Of a DNA stretch of 46,504 bases, positions 32,610-42,602 are shown in pieces (positions within the stretch are counted from its first letter, which is position 1; each line of letters begins with the position of its first letter). Made by a program: the position numbers and the translations under genes. The stretch is from the NCBI GenBank assembly GCA_013288985.1, contig JABDAT010000008.1, forward strand, positions 1 through 46,504, written 5' to 3'. This DNA comes from Alphaproteobacteria bacterium. GTDB lineage: Bacteria; Pseudomonadota; Alphaproteobacteria; Rickettsiales; JABCZZ01. Below the pieces are notes generated by a model. The model was not told where the DNA came from. It saw only the letters and a program-made list of their open reading frames with translations, and did not search any database.

Positions 32610-33095
32610 TCACGGATAAATAAATCCATACGCCGCATAGGGAAAGCCCAAAATATTTTTTCCGTCATTCCAGAAGCGAACTTCTGACCAGTCATTGCCA
32701 TCAGATACATCTTCCGCCAGCATCGATTCGTAAATAATGTGACGGCTGCTTCTGCTGTCGCCCCAATTGCTGTGGGTGACGTTTATCTTTCTTGGCCCCA
32801 GCACGTTTTTTACGACTGCCACATGACCTGAAGGCATATGGGATGTCTTTTTGAGTACAAGAATCGACCCCATTACAGGCTTGTTGCCGCGCTGATAATA
32901 ATGCATTTGTGCCTGCTTCCACCAGCCGTCAGCATCGCCGTAAAGATTGATGCCGGACACTCTGCGGGCATAGGGGACGCAGGATTCAATGTCGGAGGAA
33001 TAATAGCCGGATGCGAATTCATGATGAAACGGCTCAGGCGTGGAACAGGCTGTGATAATAAGAAGGAGGAGAGGGAGAAGATAGGCTGGTTTCAA
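32610..33095 (-). CDS. CHAP-domain lipoprotein (peptidoglycan amidase/endopeptidase)
   Basis: The 161-residue protein has a lipoprotein signal (LLLLIITAC) and a CHAP domain: the catalytic Cys in ESCVPYARRVSG, His in PSGHVAVV and the polar third residue in THSNWGDS. CHAP enzymes cleave peptide bonds or the amide link in peptidoglycan; as a lipoprotein it would act at the outer membrane. The frame starts with TTG at 33095, as no ATG lies upstream in frame. No Shine-Dalgarno is clear, so translation may be weak. tRNA-Gln lies 45 bp upstream on the same strand. Confidence 0.88.
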   Translation of the reverse strand: MKPAYLLPLLLLIITACSTPEPFHHEFASGYYSSDIESCVPYARRVSGINLYGDADGWWKQAQMHYYQRGNKPVMGSILVLKKTSHMPSGHVAVVKNVLGPRKINVTHSNWGDSRSSRHIIYESMLAEDVSDGNDWSEVRFWNDGKNILGFPYAAYGFIYP

Positions 33096-33140
33096 TTTTG
33101 AACTCTAAGTTATCTACTTACAGGAGGATATTATAAAAAC

Positions 33141-33214
33141 TGGCTGGGGGACTAGGGCTCGAACCTAGATTGACGGAGTCAGAGTCCGTTGTCCTACCAT
33201 TAGACGATCCCCCA
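33141..33214 (-). tRNA. tRNA-Gln (anticodon CTG)
   Basis: The minus strand gives a 74-nt cloverleaf ending in an encoded CCA. The acceptor stem pairs TGGGGGA with TCCCCCA, the D-arm is CGTCTAATGGTAGGACA-like, and the T-arm contains GGTTCGAGCCC. The anticodon stem ACGGA/TCCGT closes the loop CTCTGAC, in which CTG reads CAG codons. U1-A72 is a known tRNA-Gln identity feature. Confidence 0.97.
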
Positions 33215-33356
33215 GTAGGTGCAGCGTGGAAGTGACGGCATAAAATAGCCTTGGCCACAAGTCAAGCAATCACGCGCATATCTTACCGCTACCAATCCAT
33301 CTTTTTTCTGTTAAACTTTCCATTATGTTCTTAAATCATACAAAATACAGGTGTAT

Positions 33357-34421
33357 ATGCCCAAACCACTGCTTGCTGCGCGCAGGCCGGACCAGGGGAA
33401 TACGCAAAACGTAGAAAGTCTGCCGCTTTTTGCGGCGCTTGACTTGGGTACGAATAATTGCAGGCTCCTGATTGCCCGGCCTATAGCCTATCCCAGCCGT
33501 ATGGAGCATGGCATCAAAGTGCTTGATACGTTTTCGCGCATTGTCCGTTTGGGCGAAGGCTTAAGCGTGGATCATAAATTTTTGCCGGATGCCATGAACC
33601 GGACGCTTATTGCGCTAAAATCCTGCAAGAAAAAGCTGGAGCGGTTTGAAATCCCTTATGTCCGGTTTGTTGCCACCGAAGCCTGCAGGCAGGCGGAAAA
33701 CAGCCCTGAGTTTCTTGCGCGGGTTAAGGAAGAAATCGGGATTGATATAGAGATAATTTCCAACGAGGAAGAAGCAAAACTGGCATTTCTGGGCTGTTCC
33801 ACCTTGCTCAACCCGCAGGCTGAAAATGCACTGGTGTTTGATATTGGCGGCGGCAGCACCGAGTTTATGTGGGTGAAGCGTGACAATGCCGCACCGCCTG
33901 AAATGCTGTGCGAACACCGCATCGTTGACTGGCTGTCACTCGATCAGGGAGTGATGAACCTGTCGGAGAAATTTGGCGGAATGGCGTTTGCCGAGGAATA
34001 TTTTGATGAAATTGTCGGCCATCTGGTCAAGCGCCTGCGTGAGTTTGACAAGAAAAACAAAATAGCCGACGCCATAAAAACCGGCAAAGTGCAGATGCTT
34101 TCCACCTCCGGCACGCTTACCACGCTTGCAGCCATTCATCTTGGGCTTTCGCATTACGAGCGCTCGCGGGTGGACGGCTATGCGTTTTCCATGGATGATC
34201 TGCGCGATGCCGTGCAGTCCATTCTTGCCATGAGCGCTGCCGAGCGTTTTGCTTCGCATTGCATCGGGCCGGATCGTTCCGATTATATCATCTCAGGCTG
34301 CGCCTTGTTTGAGGCGATTTGCACCTTGTGGCCGGTGCAGCAGATAACGATTGCCGATCGCGGCGTGCGCGAAGGAATTATCATTCACCTGATGCAGGAA
34401 TATTTGAGGGAAAATTCATGA
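33357..34421 (+). CDS. Ppx/GppA-family exopolyphosphatase / pppGpp phosphohydrolase
   Basis: The 354-residue protein has the ASKHA-fold phosphate motifs FAALDLGTNNCRLLIA and NALVFDIGGGSTEFMWV, the conserved ATEACRQAEN block and LSTSGTLTTLAAIHLGL. The enzyme removes terminal phosphate from polyphosphate or pppGpp. It is the short form without the HD-like C-terminal domain (E. coli Ppx is 513 residues). The ATG at 33357 is preferred to the GTG at 33351. Its stop overlaps the rlmE start (ATGA), so the pair is an operon. A link to rsh (42.6 kb) in (p)ppGpp metabolism is plausible. Confidence 0.93.
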   Translation: MPKPLLAARRPDQGNTQNVESLPLFAALDLGTNNCRLLIARPIAYPSRMEHGIKVLDTFSRIVRLGEGLSVDHKFLPDAMNRTLIALKSCKKKLERFEIPYVRFVATEACRQAENSPEFLARVKEEIGIDIEIISNEEEAKLAFLGCSTLLNPQAENALVFDIGGGSTEFMWVKRDNAAPPEMLCEHRIVDWLSLDQGVMNLSEKFGGMAFAEEYFDEIVGHLVKRLREFDKKNKIADAIKTGKVQMLSTSGTLTTLAAIHLGLSHYERSRVDGYAFSMDDLRDAVQSILAMSAAERFASHCIGPDRSDYIISGCALFEAICTLWPVQQITIADRGVREGIIIHLMQEYLRENS

Positions 34422-35086
34422 CTGAAAAAAGGGATAAATCGTCGCGCGGGGTAACGGTGCGGGTAAAAACGGCGCAGGGGCGCACCACATCCTCCACGCG
34501 CTGGCTGCAGCGCCAGTTAAATGACCCATATGTCGTATTGGCTAAGCGCGATGGCTATCGTTCGCGCGCAGCCTATAAAATATTGGAGCTGGATGACAAG
34601 TTTCATTTTTTTGGCAAAAACAAGAAAGTCGTCGATCTGGGGGCGGCTCCCGGCGGCTGGTCGCAGGTAGCCGTTGCGCGCTGCGGTGAAGATTGCGTGG
34701 TGGGCATCGATTTACTCGAAATACCCCATATACCGGGCGCCGAACTTTTGCAGATGGATTTTATGGATGACGCAGCGCCCGATGCCCTTAAAGCATTGAT
34801 GGGCAGGGCGGATATCGTGTTGTCGGATATGGCGCCTAATGCTTCCGGCCAGCCTAATCTTGACCATATGCGTATTATTATCCTTGCGGAAGCCGCGTTT
34901 GATTTTGCCTGTGAAGTGCTAAAACCGGGCGGTGTTTTTGTGGCCAAGGTCTGGCAGGGCGGAACGGAGAAGGCATTGCTGGATCGCCTGAAAAAGAGCT
35001 TTACGACCGTTAAACACGCCAAACCCAAGGCTTCCCGCCAGGATTCCGCCGAAAATTTCGTAGTAGCGATGGGGTTTAGGGGATAA
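34418..35086 (+). CDS. rlmE: 23S rRNA 2'-O-ribose U2552 methyltransferase (FtsJ)
   Basis: The 222-residue SAM-dependent enzyme has VVDLGAAPGGWSQVA (SAM site) and the catalytic K-D-K-E set: the Lys in YVVLAKRDGYRSRAAYK, Asp in VLSDMAPNASG, Lys in FVAKVWQGG and Glu in DSAENF. It methylates U2552 late in 50S assembly. The ATG at 34418 overlaps the ppx stop by 4 bp, and GAGGG stands before it; a longer frame to 34319 lies inside ppx and is not real. ppx-rlmE is a common alphaproteobacterial pair. Confidence 0.96.
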   Translation: MTEKRDKSSRGVTVRVKTAQGRTTSSTRWLQRQLNDPYVVLAKRDGYRSRAAYKILELDDKFHFFGKNKKVVDLGAAPGGWSQVAVARCGEDCVVGIDLLEIPHIPGAELLQMDFMDDAAPDALKALMGRADIVLSDMAPNASGQPNLDHMRIIILAEAAFDFACEVLKPGGVFVAKVWQGGTEKALLDRLKKSFTTVKHAKPKASRQDSAENFVVAMGFRG

Positions 35087-35114
35087 TTAATTAAAATGCA
35101 GTGGCAGAGCTATC

Positions 35115-35999
35115 TTATTGCCGTCCATTTATTTGCTGTTGAGATTTTTCTTCATTAAATCTATTTGCATAGCAATTGTTTATAATTTCTTTTGCGAATG
35201 CTCTAGTTTCTGGATCTCTGTATTGAGTGTGTACTGTTTTAATTAATTCAGATTCTGCCTCGCATAAACTTTTTACTGCTTTATAACAATCATCGTTCTC
35301 AATAGCCGCTTTTGCTTGAGAGGGCATTTTTCGTTCTACGATTCTATCTAGTTTTCTAAGTACGGAGGGTAACTTAACTTCATATCCCTTATGATCTGCT
35401 GCATAGCATCCCACCAATTCTATGAAATCGTTTGAATCATAATGTTGAGGATTAGAATGATATATATCATGCAGGACAGGGATACCTGTGGCTATACGAT
35501 TAGATGCCAAAAAGCCAGGCAGCATTATCATGCTGCCTGCAGCTAGAGTTGAAGCGCCGACAAAAAGTATGGAAAGTGGTACTGCTCTTCCGTATTCAGG
35601 ATTTTGAGAAAAAAAGTGAATGCATTCTGCTATTGACCCGCCACCACCTCCTAAGGCAGCAAAAATAAAGCCGGCGCTTTGAACATTTAGGCACATTGTT
35701 TGTTCTTCGATAAAACAAGCTGTTTCAAGGATGTCTCTTTTTACTTCAATATTATTTTCAATAACTGAGCTTATATTTGGTAAACGGAGTATACTAGACA
35801 GAAGCTGCCGACTTTTATTGATTTGAAAAGCATCCCTGTTTGAATGATCATCAAGCATTACGTCTCTATTAAAATCGAATAATTTATCTTGTTTTAAAAA
35901 ATTCCTGCATTTCTTAAGCTCCAGACACACTATTTCAGGTGTTGCAACTATGGGTGCCGCAGCATCTTCGTGCATTGAATCTTGAGGCGTTCCATCCAT
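35115..35999 (-). CDS. Orphan two-helix membrane protein
   Basis: I do not recognise this 294-residue protein. Two hydrophobic segments lie in the middle: about 106-130, with a five-glycine run in FAALGGGGGSIAECI, and about 137-165 (PLSILFVGASTLAAGSMIML). The flanks are charged helices; the N-terminus is Asp/Ala-rich, and the C-terminal half has Cys-containing helices. Topology would place both ends on the same side of the membrane. GC is low, and it lies alone on the minus strand between rlmE and guaB, facing away from guaB. It looks lineage-specific. Confidence 0.65.
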   Translation of the reverse strand: MDGTPQDSMHEDAAAPIVATPEIVCLELKKCRNFLKQDKLFDFNRDVMLDDHSNRDAFQINKSRQLLSSILRLPNISSVIENNIEVKRDILETACFIEEQTMCLNVQSAGFIFAALGGGGGSIAECIHFFSQNPEYGRAVPLSILFVGASTLAAGSMIMLPGFLASNRIATGIPVLHDIYHSNPQHYDSNDFIELVGCYAADHKGYEVKLPSVLRKLDRIVERKMPSQAKAAIENDDCYKAVKSLCEAESELIKTVHTQYRDPETRAFAKEIINNCYANRFNEEKSQQQINGRQ

Positions 36000-36191
36000 T
36001 ATCTATGCTCCTTGTGCTGCCCATTATATCATGTGTACGGCTAAATTTTATGAGGATTGCATGACAAATAAGTCATGCCAACCTCAGAACATTAGATATA
36101 AAAATATTATATATCAATAAGTTGATTGGTTGTGTATAATCTCTGTAGTCTTATCCTAAAGTCTTATTTTTTAAGTGACAATCTACCTTAA

Positions 36192-36210
36192 TCGCGCTAG
36201 AACAGCGCGA
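36192..36210 (+). promoter_or_regulatory. GC-rich inverted repeat in the guaB leader
   Basis: A perfect 7-bp stem TCGCGCT/AGCGCGA with a 5-nt centre lies 22 bp before the guaB ATG, in the expected 5' untranslated region. It could be an operator or a leader hairpin. No known purine-regulator consensus was matched. Confidence 0.35.
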
Positions 36211-36219
36211 ATTCATTAG

Positions 36220-37695
<1,476 letters not shown>

Positions 37696-37699
37696 CGCC

Positions 37700-37987
37700 A
37701 TGCCTGCCGCACCCATTGCCCGCCGCCTTGAGATTTTTGGTCATGTGCAGGGAGTAGGCTTCCGCGCTTTTGTAAAACATGAAGCGGAAAAACTTTCACT
37801 CGATGGTTTCGTGCGCAACCGCAAAGATGGCTCGGTTGAAGCGCTTGTAACGGGCCCAGGCGAACAGATCGAAGCACTCATTATCCTGTGTCATAAAGGC
37901 CCTCCAGCTTCACACGTAGACAAAGTAGAAATTACAGAAGCGCAAGGTGTGGTAGAAAAAGGCTTCAGGCATTTGCCAACCATCTAA
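37700..37987 (+). CDS. acyP: Acylphosphatase
   Basis: This 95-residue enzyme hydrolyses acyl phosphates. The active site is complete: Arg in FGHVQGVGFRAFV and Asn in LDGFVRNRKDGSVEALV. The fold is the usual ferredoxin-like beta-alpha-beta. It starts 4 bp after the guaB stop and is probably co-transcribed, though no functional link to GMP synthesis is known. The cellular role of bacterial acylphosphatase is still unclear. Confidence 0.95.
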   Translation: MPAAPIARRLEIFGHVQGVGFRAFVKHEAEKLSLDGFVRNRKDGSVEALVTGPGEQIEALIILCHKGPPASHVDKVEITEAQGVVEKGFRHLPTI

Positions 37988-38057
37988 ATCTTTTTGCTTT
38001 CTTTCTTTTGTTCAGCACGTTATTAATGAATGCAGAATAAAAAAAGTAACAGGGATT

Positions 38058-38165
38058 ATGAAACTATTGCCTCTTTTGGCCTTGCTGCTTCTTAGCGCCT
38101 GCGCCGGTTCGGATGACTGGAGTGGTATTTATTACCATTATGCGCCTGCCAAAGCCGACAAATAA
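38058..38165 (+). CDS. 35-residue small lipoprotein
   Basis: ATG 38058 to TAA 38165 encodes a signal peptide MKLLPLLALLLLSAC with a clear lipobox (LSAC) and then only about 20 mature residues, AGSDDWSGIYYHYAPAKADK. AGGGA lies 5 nt before the ATG. It should be exported and lipid-anchored at Cys15. The Asp-Asp after the Cys might influence sorting. Tiny lipoproteins of this kind include entericidins, but there is no sequence match, so the function is unknown. It sits between acyP and a LysE exporter. Confidence 0.75.
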   Translation: MKLLPLLALLLLSACAGSDDWSGIYYHYAPAKADK

Positions 38166-38202
38166 AATGGCGTATTACTAATTCAAAAGCTCATTAAGCT
38201 TG

Positions 38203-38811
38203 ATGATTGATATTCTTGTCCTGTTAAAGATATTCCCTGTTTTTTTACTGGCCCTTGCATCCCCCGGCCCTGATTTTATGATAGTGAGTGCTGTTGCAAT
38301 TTCGCGGGGAAAGAATGCAGGCATCAGGGCTTCTGCAGGTATTGCCACTGGCGTGATATTTTATACTGCATTAAGCATGATGGGATTTGGTGAACTTATA
38401 AAACTTACGCCTTCTCTTATCATCGCGCTTAAGGTGCTGGGAGGTTTTTATCTCATGTATCTTGGCAAGCTGTTATGGAAAATGGAGACGGGACAGAATG
38501 CTCTTATAAACGGCAGGATTCGTGATCCCTATAGTACGGCATTGCTCACCAACATTACTAATCCCAAAGCGATATTATTTTTTATAAGCCTTTTTAGTCT
38601 GGTGATTACTCCGGTAACGACATTACATACTAAGATTGCCATTATAACGTTAATGGGCGCTGTTGCTTTTATATGGTTCTGCTGCGTGGCTTTAATTTTT
38701 AGTCATTTCTCGCTGCATAAACGTTACGCTCGGTGGCAGAAATATATTGATCGTGTGGCTGCAGTATTTCTTTTTGCTTTTGGTGTATGGTTGATTGTCA
38801 GCCTTATTTAG
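38203..38811 (+). CDS. LysE/RhtB-family amino acid exporter
   Basis: The 203-residue protein has six hydrophobic segments and the family start [20 protein letters not shown], with R-G-x-x-A-G-x-R-A-S-A-G-I-A next, then [12 protein letters not shown] and [18 protein letters not shown]. RhtB relatives export amino acids such as homoserine, threonine or lysine, or other small metabolites. The substrate here is open. ATG 38203 is preceded in frame by TTG 38200; no good Shine-Dalgarno is seen. It overlaps lipB by 8 bp, tail to tail. Confidence 0.93.
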   Translation: MIDILVLLKIFPVFLLALASPGPDFMIVSAVAISRGKNAGIRASAGIATGVIFYTALSMMGFGELIKLTPSLIIALKVLGGFYLMYLGKLLWKMETGQNALINGRIRDPYSTALLTNITNPKAILFFISLFSLVITPVTTLHTKIAIITLMGAVAFIWFCCVALIFSHFSLHKRYARWQKYIDRVAAVFLFAFGVWLIVSLI

Positions 38812-39541
38812 CTGGCGCAAAAATATCCTGAAATGCTTTTTTCAGCTCAGCATCCACCTTATCCATACTCGTTTGCACACCAAGTGCAGCAAGTGAAGTA
38901 ATACCATGTTCGCTGATGCCGCAAGGGATAATGCCCCGGTAATGGCTTAAATCGGGATTCACATTGATGGAAATGCCATGATACGTCACCCACTGGCGGA
39001 TACGTATGCCCAGCGCCGCGATTTTGGCTTCGGATAGGGTGTTGTCATTCCCGCGCAGGCGGGAATCTTTGTTTTCAGTGCCATTGATCGTTGATAGCGA
39101 GATTCCCGCCTGTGCGGGAATGACAAGTTGAGTAGATTTCCCGTTATGTGGCAACTCAACCCATACGCCCACGCGTCCATCGCGCACCTCACCTTTTACA
39201 TTAAATACATTGAGGGTGGTAATAATCCATTGCTCCAGCTGCTTTACAAACTGGCGGATATCTGGGGTGCGTTTTTTTAAATCCAGCATTACATAAGCAA
39301 TACGCTGTCCGGGGCCGTGATAGGTATATTGCCCGCCGCGTCCCGTTTTATACACCGGAAATCCCAGCGTATCTATGAGGTCGGCCTCCTTGGCGCTTGA
39401 ACCGGCAGTGTAAAGGGCAGGGTGCTCCAGAAGCCAGACCAGCTCGTCAGCAGTCCCTGCCTGGATTTGCTGGACTCTTGCTTCCATAAAGGCAACCGCT
39501 TCCTCGTAAGCTACTGGTGCAGGGCTTGTTTTCCATTCCAT
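38804..39541 (-). CDS. lipB: Octanoyl-[ACP]:protein transferase, carrying a palindromic insertion
   Basis: This enzyme moves octanoyl groups from ACP to lipoyl domains, supplying LipA. Motifs are [20 protein letters not shown], then the catalytic Lys in [18 protein letters not shown] (K173) and the catalytic Cys in [10 protein letters not shown] (C207). At 245 residues it is longer than usual because about 30 residues (139-167, with VIPAQAGIS and SRLRGND) are encoded by an 85-bp palindrome inserted just before the catalytic Lys. The frame is kept, so the protein may still work. No ribosome-binding site problem was seen. It overlaps LysE by 8 bp. Confidence 0.95.
   Translation of the reverse strand: MEWKTSPAPVAYEEAVAFMEARVQQIQAGTADELVWLLEHPALYTAGSSAKEADLIDTLGFPVYKTGRGGQYTYHGPGQRIAYVMLDLKKRTPDIRQFVKQLEQWIITTLNVFNVKGEVRDGRVGVWVELPHNGKSTQLVIPAQAGISLSTINGTENKDSRLRGNDNTLSEAKIAALGIRIRQWVTYHGISINVNPDLSHYRGIIPCGISEHGITSLAALGVQTSMDKVDAELKKAFQDIFAPAK
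39042..39126. repeat. Palindromic repeat element inserted in frame within lipB
   Basis: Two 26-nt inverted arms (39042-39067 and 39101-39126, 25 of 26 matching) flank a 33-nt centre. Each arm is itself a small hairpin, CCCGC....GCGGG. The unit begins TTGTCATTCCCGC, a type seen as dispersed repeats in many proteobacterial genomes. It lies wholly inside lipB and is translated. Its 85-bp length is not a multiple of three, so extra bases at the junction must have kept the frame. Confidence 0.9.
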
Positions 39542-39619
39542 AAGCAGGTTGTAGCCTATTTGGCGTTTAAGTAAAATAGCCGTATTAACCCTTGATAAAG
39601 CAGGGACGATTTGCTACAT

Positions 39620-39735
39620 CAGCCCCCTATCGCTGAAGGGGTTATAAGAAATGCGGCTAGGAAGCCGCAATCTTTAGTCGCCGAAGGCGTTAGGCTCATT
39701 GCGAAGGCCAGCAGGCCGCAGCAGGAGCAATTATA
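39620..39735. repeat. Repeat-like sequence upstream of tRNA-Leu
   Basis: This region holds two hairpins: CCCC/GGGG around 39624-39641 and GCGGCT with AGCCGC (39653-39668). A GC-rich purine-periodic stretch follows (GCGAAGGCCAGCAGGCCGC). The antisense frame gives a peptide containing AMSLTPSATKDCGF, which I recall as a recurrent spurious-ORF peptide from tRNA/rRNA flanks in other bacteria. That suggests a dispersed non-coding repeat rather than a gene. Confidence 0.4.
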
Positions 39736-39748
39736 TATTATACTAAGT

Positions 39749-39833
39749 GCGGTCGTGGCGGAATTGGTATACGCGCAACGTTGAGGTCGTTGTGGGGCAA
39801 CCCATGGAAGTTCAAGTCTTCTCGACCGCACCA
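39749..39833 (+). tRNA. tRNA-Leu (anticodon GAG)
   Basis: An 85-nt class II cloverleaf with encoded CCA. The acceptor stem pairs GCGGTCG with CGACCGC, and the long variable arm is GTGGGGCAACCCAT. Anticodon stem CAACG/CGTTG encloses TTGAGGT, so GAG reads CUC/CUU. The T-arm contains AAGTTCAAGTCTT. Its last 22 nt overlap, in antisense, the end of the M3-like gene. Confidence 0.97.
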
Positions 39834-42469
39834 GTGTTTCTTGATGTATGATATTTGCCGCCATTTTTACTGGCAACCGCATATGTGGTCCATGTGCGAG
39901 GTTTTAACTGCTTTGAGTTTTCAGCTTTTTGTTCTTGAGTGGCTTGCCCTATCAGGGGTGCTCCGGGAGATACATCACTTGCCGGACTGATTTTAATACT
40001 TCTTACCGCGTCTATAGCAGCTTGATGTACGGCATCAACGTTAGGTTCAGGTTGAACAGCTAAGTCTGGCATCGCTTGCAAGTCTTTATGCAATGCAGTG
40101 GCGCGCGTAGCTATACTCGCTATGCGTGGCTCTATGAATGCTTGCTGTTCAGCTCTTCCTTTGCCCAAAAGCCTGTCCCATAATTCAGATATATTAGTGG
40201 TGTTGCCTGCTTCCATAATAGCATGGTAATCCTTACGAAATTGCTCAGGGGATGCTTCCCAGGCATCATAAAGCGCCGCAGCCATAATTTTTGTTGTGGG
40301 ATATACAGATATATTATGGGGTGGGGCATTAACTATCTGCCATAATGGTCCCTGGCTGCTACGTACGTCATCAGGCACATTAAAAATTCTGGTATGGTTT
40401 GTGTAGAGGTTATTTATCTCATCAAATGTTATGGCAGAGCCTTTTTGCTTGGTTAATGCGTATAAATCTTCTTCAAATTTGCCAATAGAAAACAGGCGAA
40501 GCGCATCAAGTTCTTTATCAAGAAATATATAGCGAAGATGTATATTTTCATGAGGATCGGTTGCACGTTTGAGCATTTCACGTTCTATTAATACTTCGCC
40601 GAAATGAGAAAAACTTTCCTGCACCATCATTGAAGCATTATATGTAAATGCGCCATGCTTCTGTCCTGCGATATAATTGGATAATACATGTGCCATTTCA
40701 TGGCCAAGCTTAATAATATTTATTGCATCGCCGCCATAATTTACTGCTGCAAAAGGATGTGCTCCTTCTACGTCTCGTACTGGAAGTGATGGAATCGTAG
40801 CAGGATTATCAATTCCATATTTGCGGGCAAGTATCCACTCCTCATCAAATGCACGTTTGGCTAAATCGCCGAGTGCGGGGTCTAATTGTGAATAAGCGGC
40901 GCAAACAATATCTTTTGCCTCATTCCAATCATATCTTTTTCCCTCAGTGCCATCATTAAGTTTTTTTGGCAATAATTTATTTAACTGATTGAACTCATTT
41001 TCTATTTTTTCTGCATTCTTGCTGGATGATGCAGCCAATATATCTATTATTTCATGAGGAGCGGAATTTGAAAAAGAGAACTGATCCAGCGTATCCCTAA
41101 ATCCCATTGCTTCTGCATTTTTTTGCCTGAAGCCAATAACTCCCGCCAACCCTTCAGCGAATAATTGTTTTCTGGCGTTGTCCTCAAGACTATAAATAGT
41201 TGATTTTTGAAGTTTCTCAATTGATTCAAACCAGGTGGAAACGTCTAATGCGGCCACTTTATCATAATTGGGAATAGCGCTTTTTTTCCATCGTTCAATA
41301 ATGGATTTATAAGGGATAAGTCTGGGTTCCGCAGCCATCATATCGGCAATAGCTGCATTATCCATCTGTAGAATTGTCTGTCGTATACTAGAATAGGATT
41401 GGTCAATAAATCCTGCTATGCTCTGAGCTTTCTGAGATGCAGCTAAAAACGTGGGTCTTATTTCATCAATCTGGTCTGCATAATGCATCGGAGCAATCAA
41501 GAGCAATGTATTAAGACGAGCCAGTTGCAGCTGGCTGCCTTCCATTTTTTCCAGCAGCTTAGCAAGCGCATGCGGATTATGCTGTTGTTGAAAAATCTGG
41601 AAATCTTCACTGGATATTATTTGTTGGGCAGCATCGTATTGCTGCCCTAAAAACGCATCAAGTTTTGTGGTAAGTACTTGCGCGTCAATTTTTTCTGGAT
41701 TCTGTAAAACGTTTGTGAGTTCCGGTATCAACCCAGCAATATCTTCATTGCGCCATGAGGCAAGAGGCATCCTATCGTATAAATATGAAATATGTTTATC
41801 GAGGTGTTTACCCAGCGCTGCTCTGTAGCTTTCTTTGCTTTGGCGTTCTGAATCTTCTGCATAAAACCGTGCAACATCATCAGCCAGAATTTCACTGTTG
41901 GATAAATTGCTGATGTGGGTTTTATAATCCCTTAAGCGTTGTGTAATGGGTTCTGTAATCTCATCAAGAGTTTTGGTAAATTCTGGCGATTCTTTGGCAA
42001 GCTCTATGATCTCATAATTGTAATTAATCTTAGCCAAATCAAATAATGCATATCTTAGGTGATTAATGGATTCCGAAGTTGCTTCAGGTGTTATTGTTGT
42101 GTCTAACTCCTTCAGGTTATGAAACACATAATCCAGAGAAGGATATAATGGAGAAGCTTCAGCTCCATCTGCTGCACCTGACGGAGATTCTTGCGTTTTA
42201 CCATTCAAAATTGATTCTAATAAACGGTTACGGCTTCTTTTTGCATATATTACATCAAAATTTGCTCTAACATCATCTTCAGAGGAGCCAACCGTTGGTT
42301 CCTTATTTGCCTCATTGATTGTTTGAATGGCTGCCGCATCTATCGCCTGTTTCATGCGAACAAGCATAGGCTCAATATCTGCTAATAATTTTTCATGTTC
42401 CGTTATTATCTGTGCTTTAAGCGCATCAGAAGACATTTTGCTTTTATTTTTGGGCAGCACATCCGGCAT
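39812..42469 (-). CDS. Large M3-like (oligoendopeptidase F-type) metallopeptidase paralogue
   Basis: The 885-residue protein has a zinc site LGHEMAHVLSNY (HEMAH about 590-594) and, about 28 residues later, MMVQESFSHFGEVL, which supplies the third ligand Glu (about 618). The later QIVNAPPHNISVYPTTKIMAAALYDAW and YHAIMEAGNTTNISELWDRL segments match the PepF/M3B C-terminal pattern. PepF proteins are normally about 600 residues; here about 250 extra helical residues precede. The His pattern of M3, HExxH, is kept, but the next Gly is Ala. The last residues are encoded antisense to tRNA-Leu. No signal peptide. A shorter relative lies at 44857. Confidence 0.7.
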   Translation of the reverse strand: MPDVLPKNKSKMSSDALKAQIITEHEKLLADIEPMLVRMKQAIDAAAIQTINEANKEPTVGSSEDDVRANFDVIYAKRSRNRLLESILNGKTQESPSGAADGAEASPLYPSLDYVFHNLKELDTTITPEATSESINHLRYALFDLAKINYNYEIIELAKESPEFTKTLDEITEPITQRLRDYKTHISNLSNSEILADDVARFYAEDSERQSKESYRAALGKHLDKHISYLYDRMPLASWRNEDIAGLIPELTNVLQNPEKIDAQVLTTKLDAFLGQQYDAAQQIISSEDFQIFQQQHNPHALAKLLEKMEGSQLQLARLNTLLLIAPMHYADQIDEIRPTFLAASQKAQSIAGFIDQSYSSIRQTILQMDNAAIADMMAAEPRLIPYKSIIERWKKSAIPNYDKVAALDVSTWFESIEKLQKSTIYSLEDNARKQLFAEGLAGVIGFRQKNAEAMGFRDTLDQFSFSNSAPHEIIDILAASSSKNAEKIENEFNQLNKLLPKKLNDGTEGKRYDWNEAKDIVCAAYSQLDPALGDLAKRAFDEEWILARKYGIDNPATIPSLPVRDVEGAHPFAAVNYGGDAINIIKLGHEMAHVLSNYIAGQKHGAFTYNASMMVQESFSHFGEVLIEREMLKRATDPHENIHLRYIFLDKELDALRLFSIGKFEEDLYALTKQKGSAITFDEINNLYTNHTRIFNVPDDVRSSQGPLWQIVNAPPHNISVYPTTKIMAAALYDAWEASPEQFRKDYHAIMEAGNTTNISELWDRLLGKGRAEQQAFIEPRIASIATRATALHKDLQAMPDLAVQPEPNVDAVHQAAIDAVRSIKISPASDVSPGAPLIGQATQEQKAENSKQLKPRTWTTYAVASKNGGKYHTSRNTGAVEKT

Positions 42470-42602
42470 ATTTTTACTCTTAGTGTGACCGGCGTTTTAA
42501 CGCAGGATAAGCATTAATATATCACAGTAAAATTTAAATATGGTTAATAATTTATGACAAGATTCATCAATATTAAATATTATATATTTAATACTCAGTA
42601 TA

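Noticed and set aside
34319..34417. N-terminal extension of RlmE
   Set aside because: This part lies inside the ppx gene; the ATG at 34418 has a ribosome-binding site and the usual FtsJ start.
39619..39882. Minus-strand 87-residue frame across tRNA-Leu
   Set aside because: It reads antisense through the tRNA and the flanking repeat; peptides such as RSRRLELPWV are typical tRNA-antisense artefacts.
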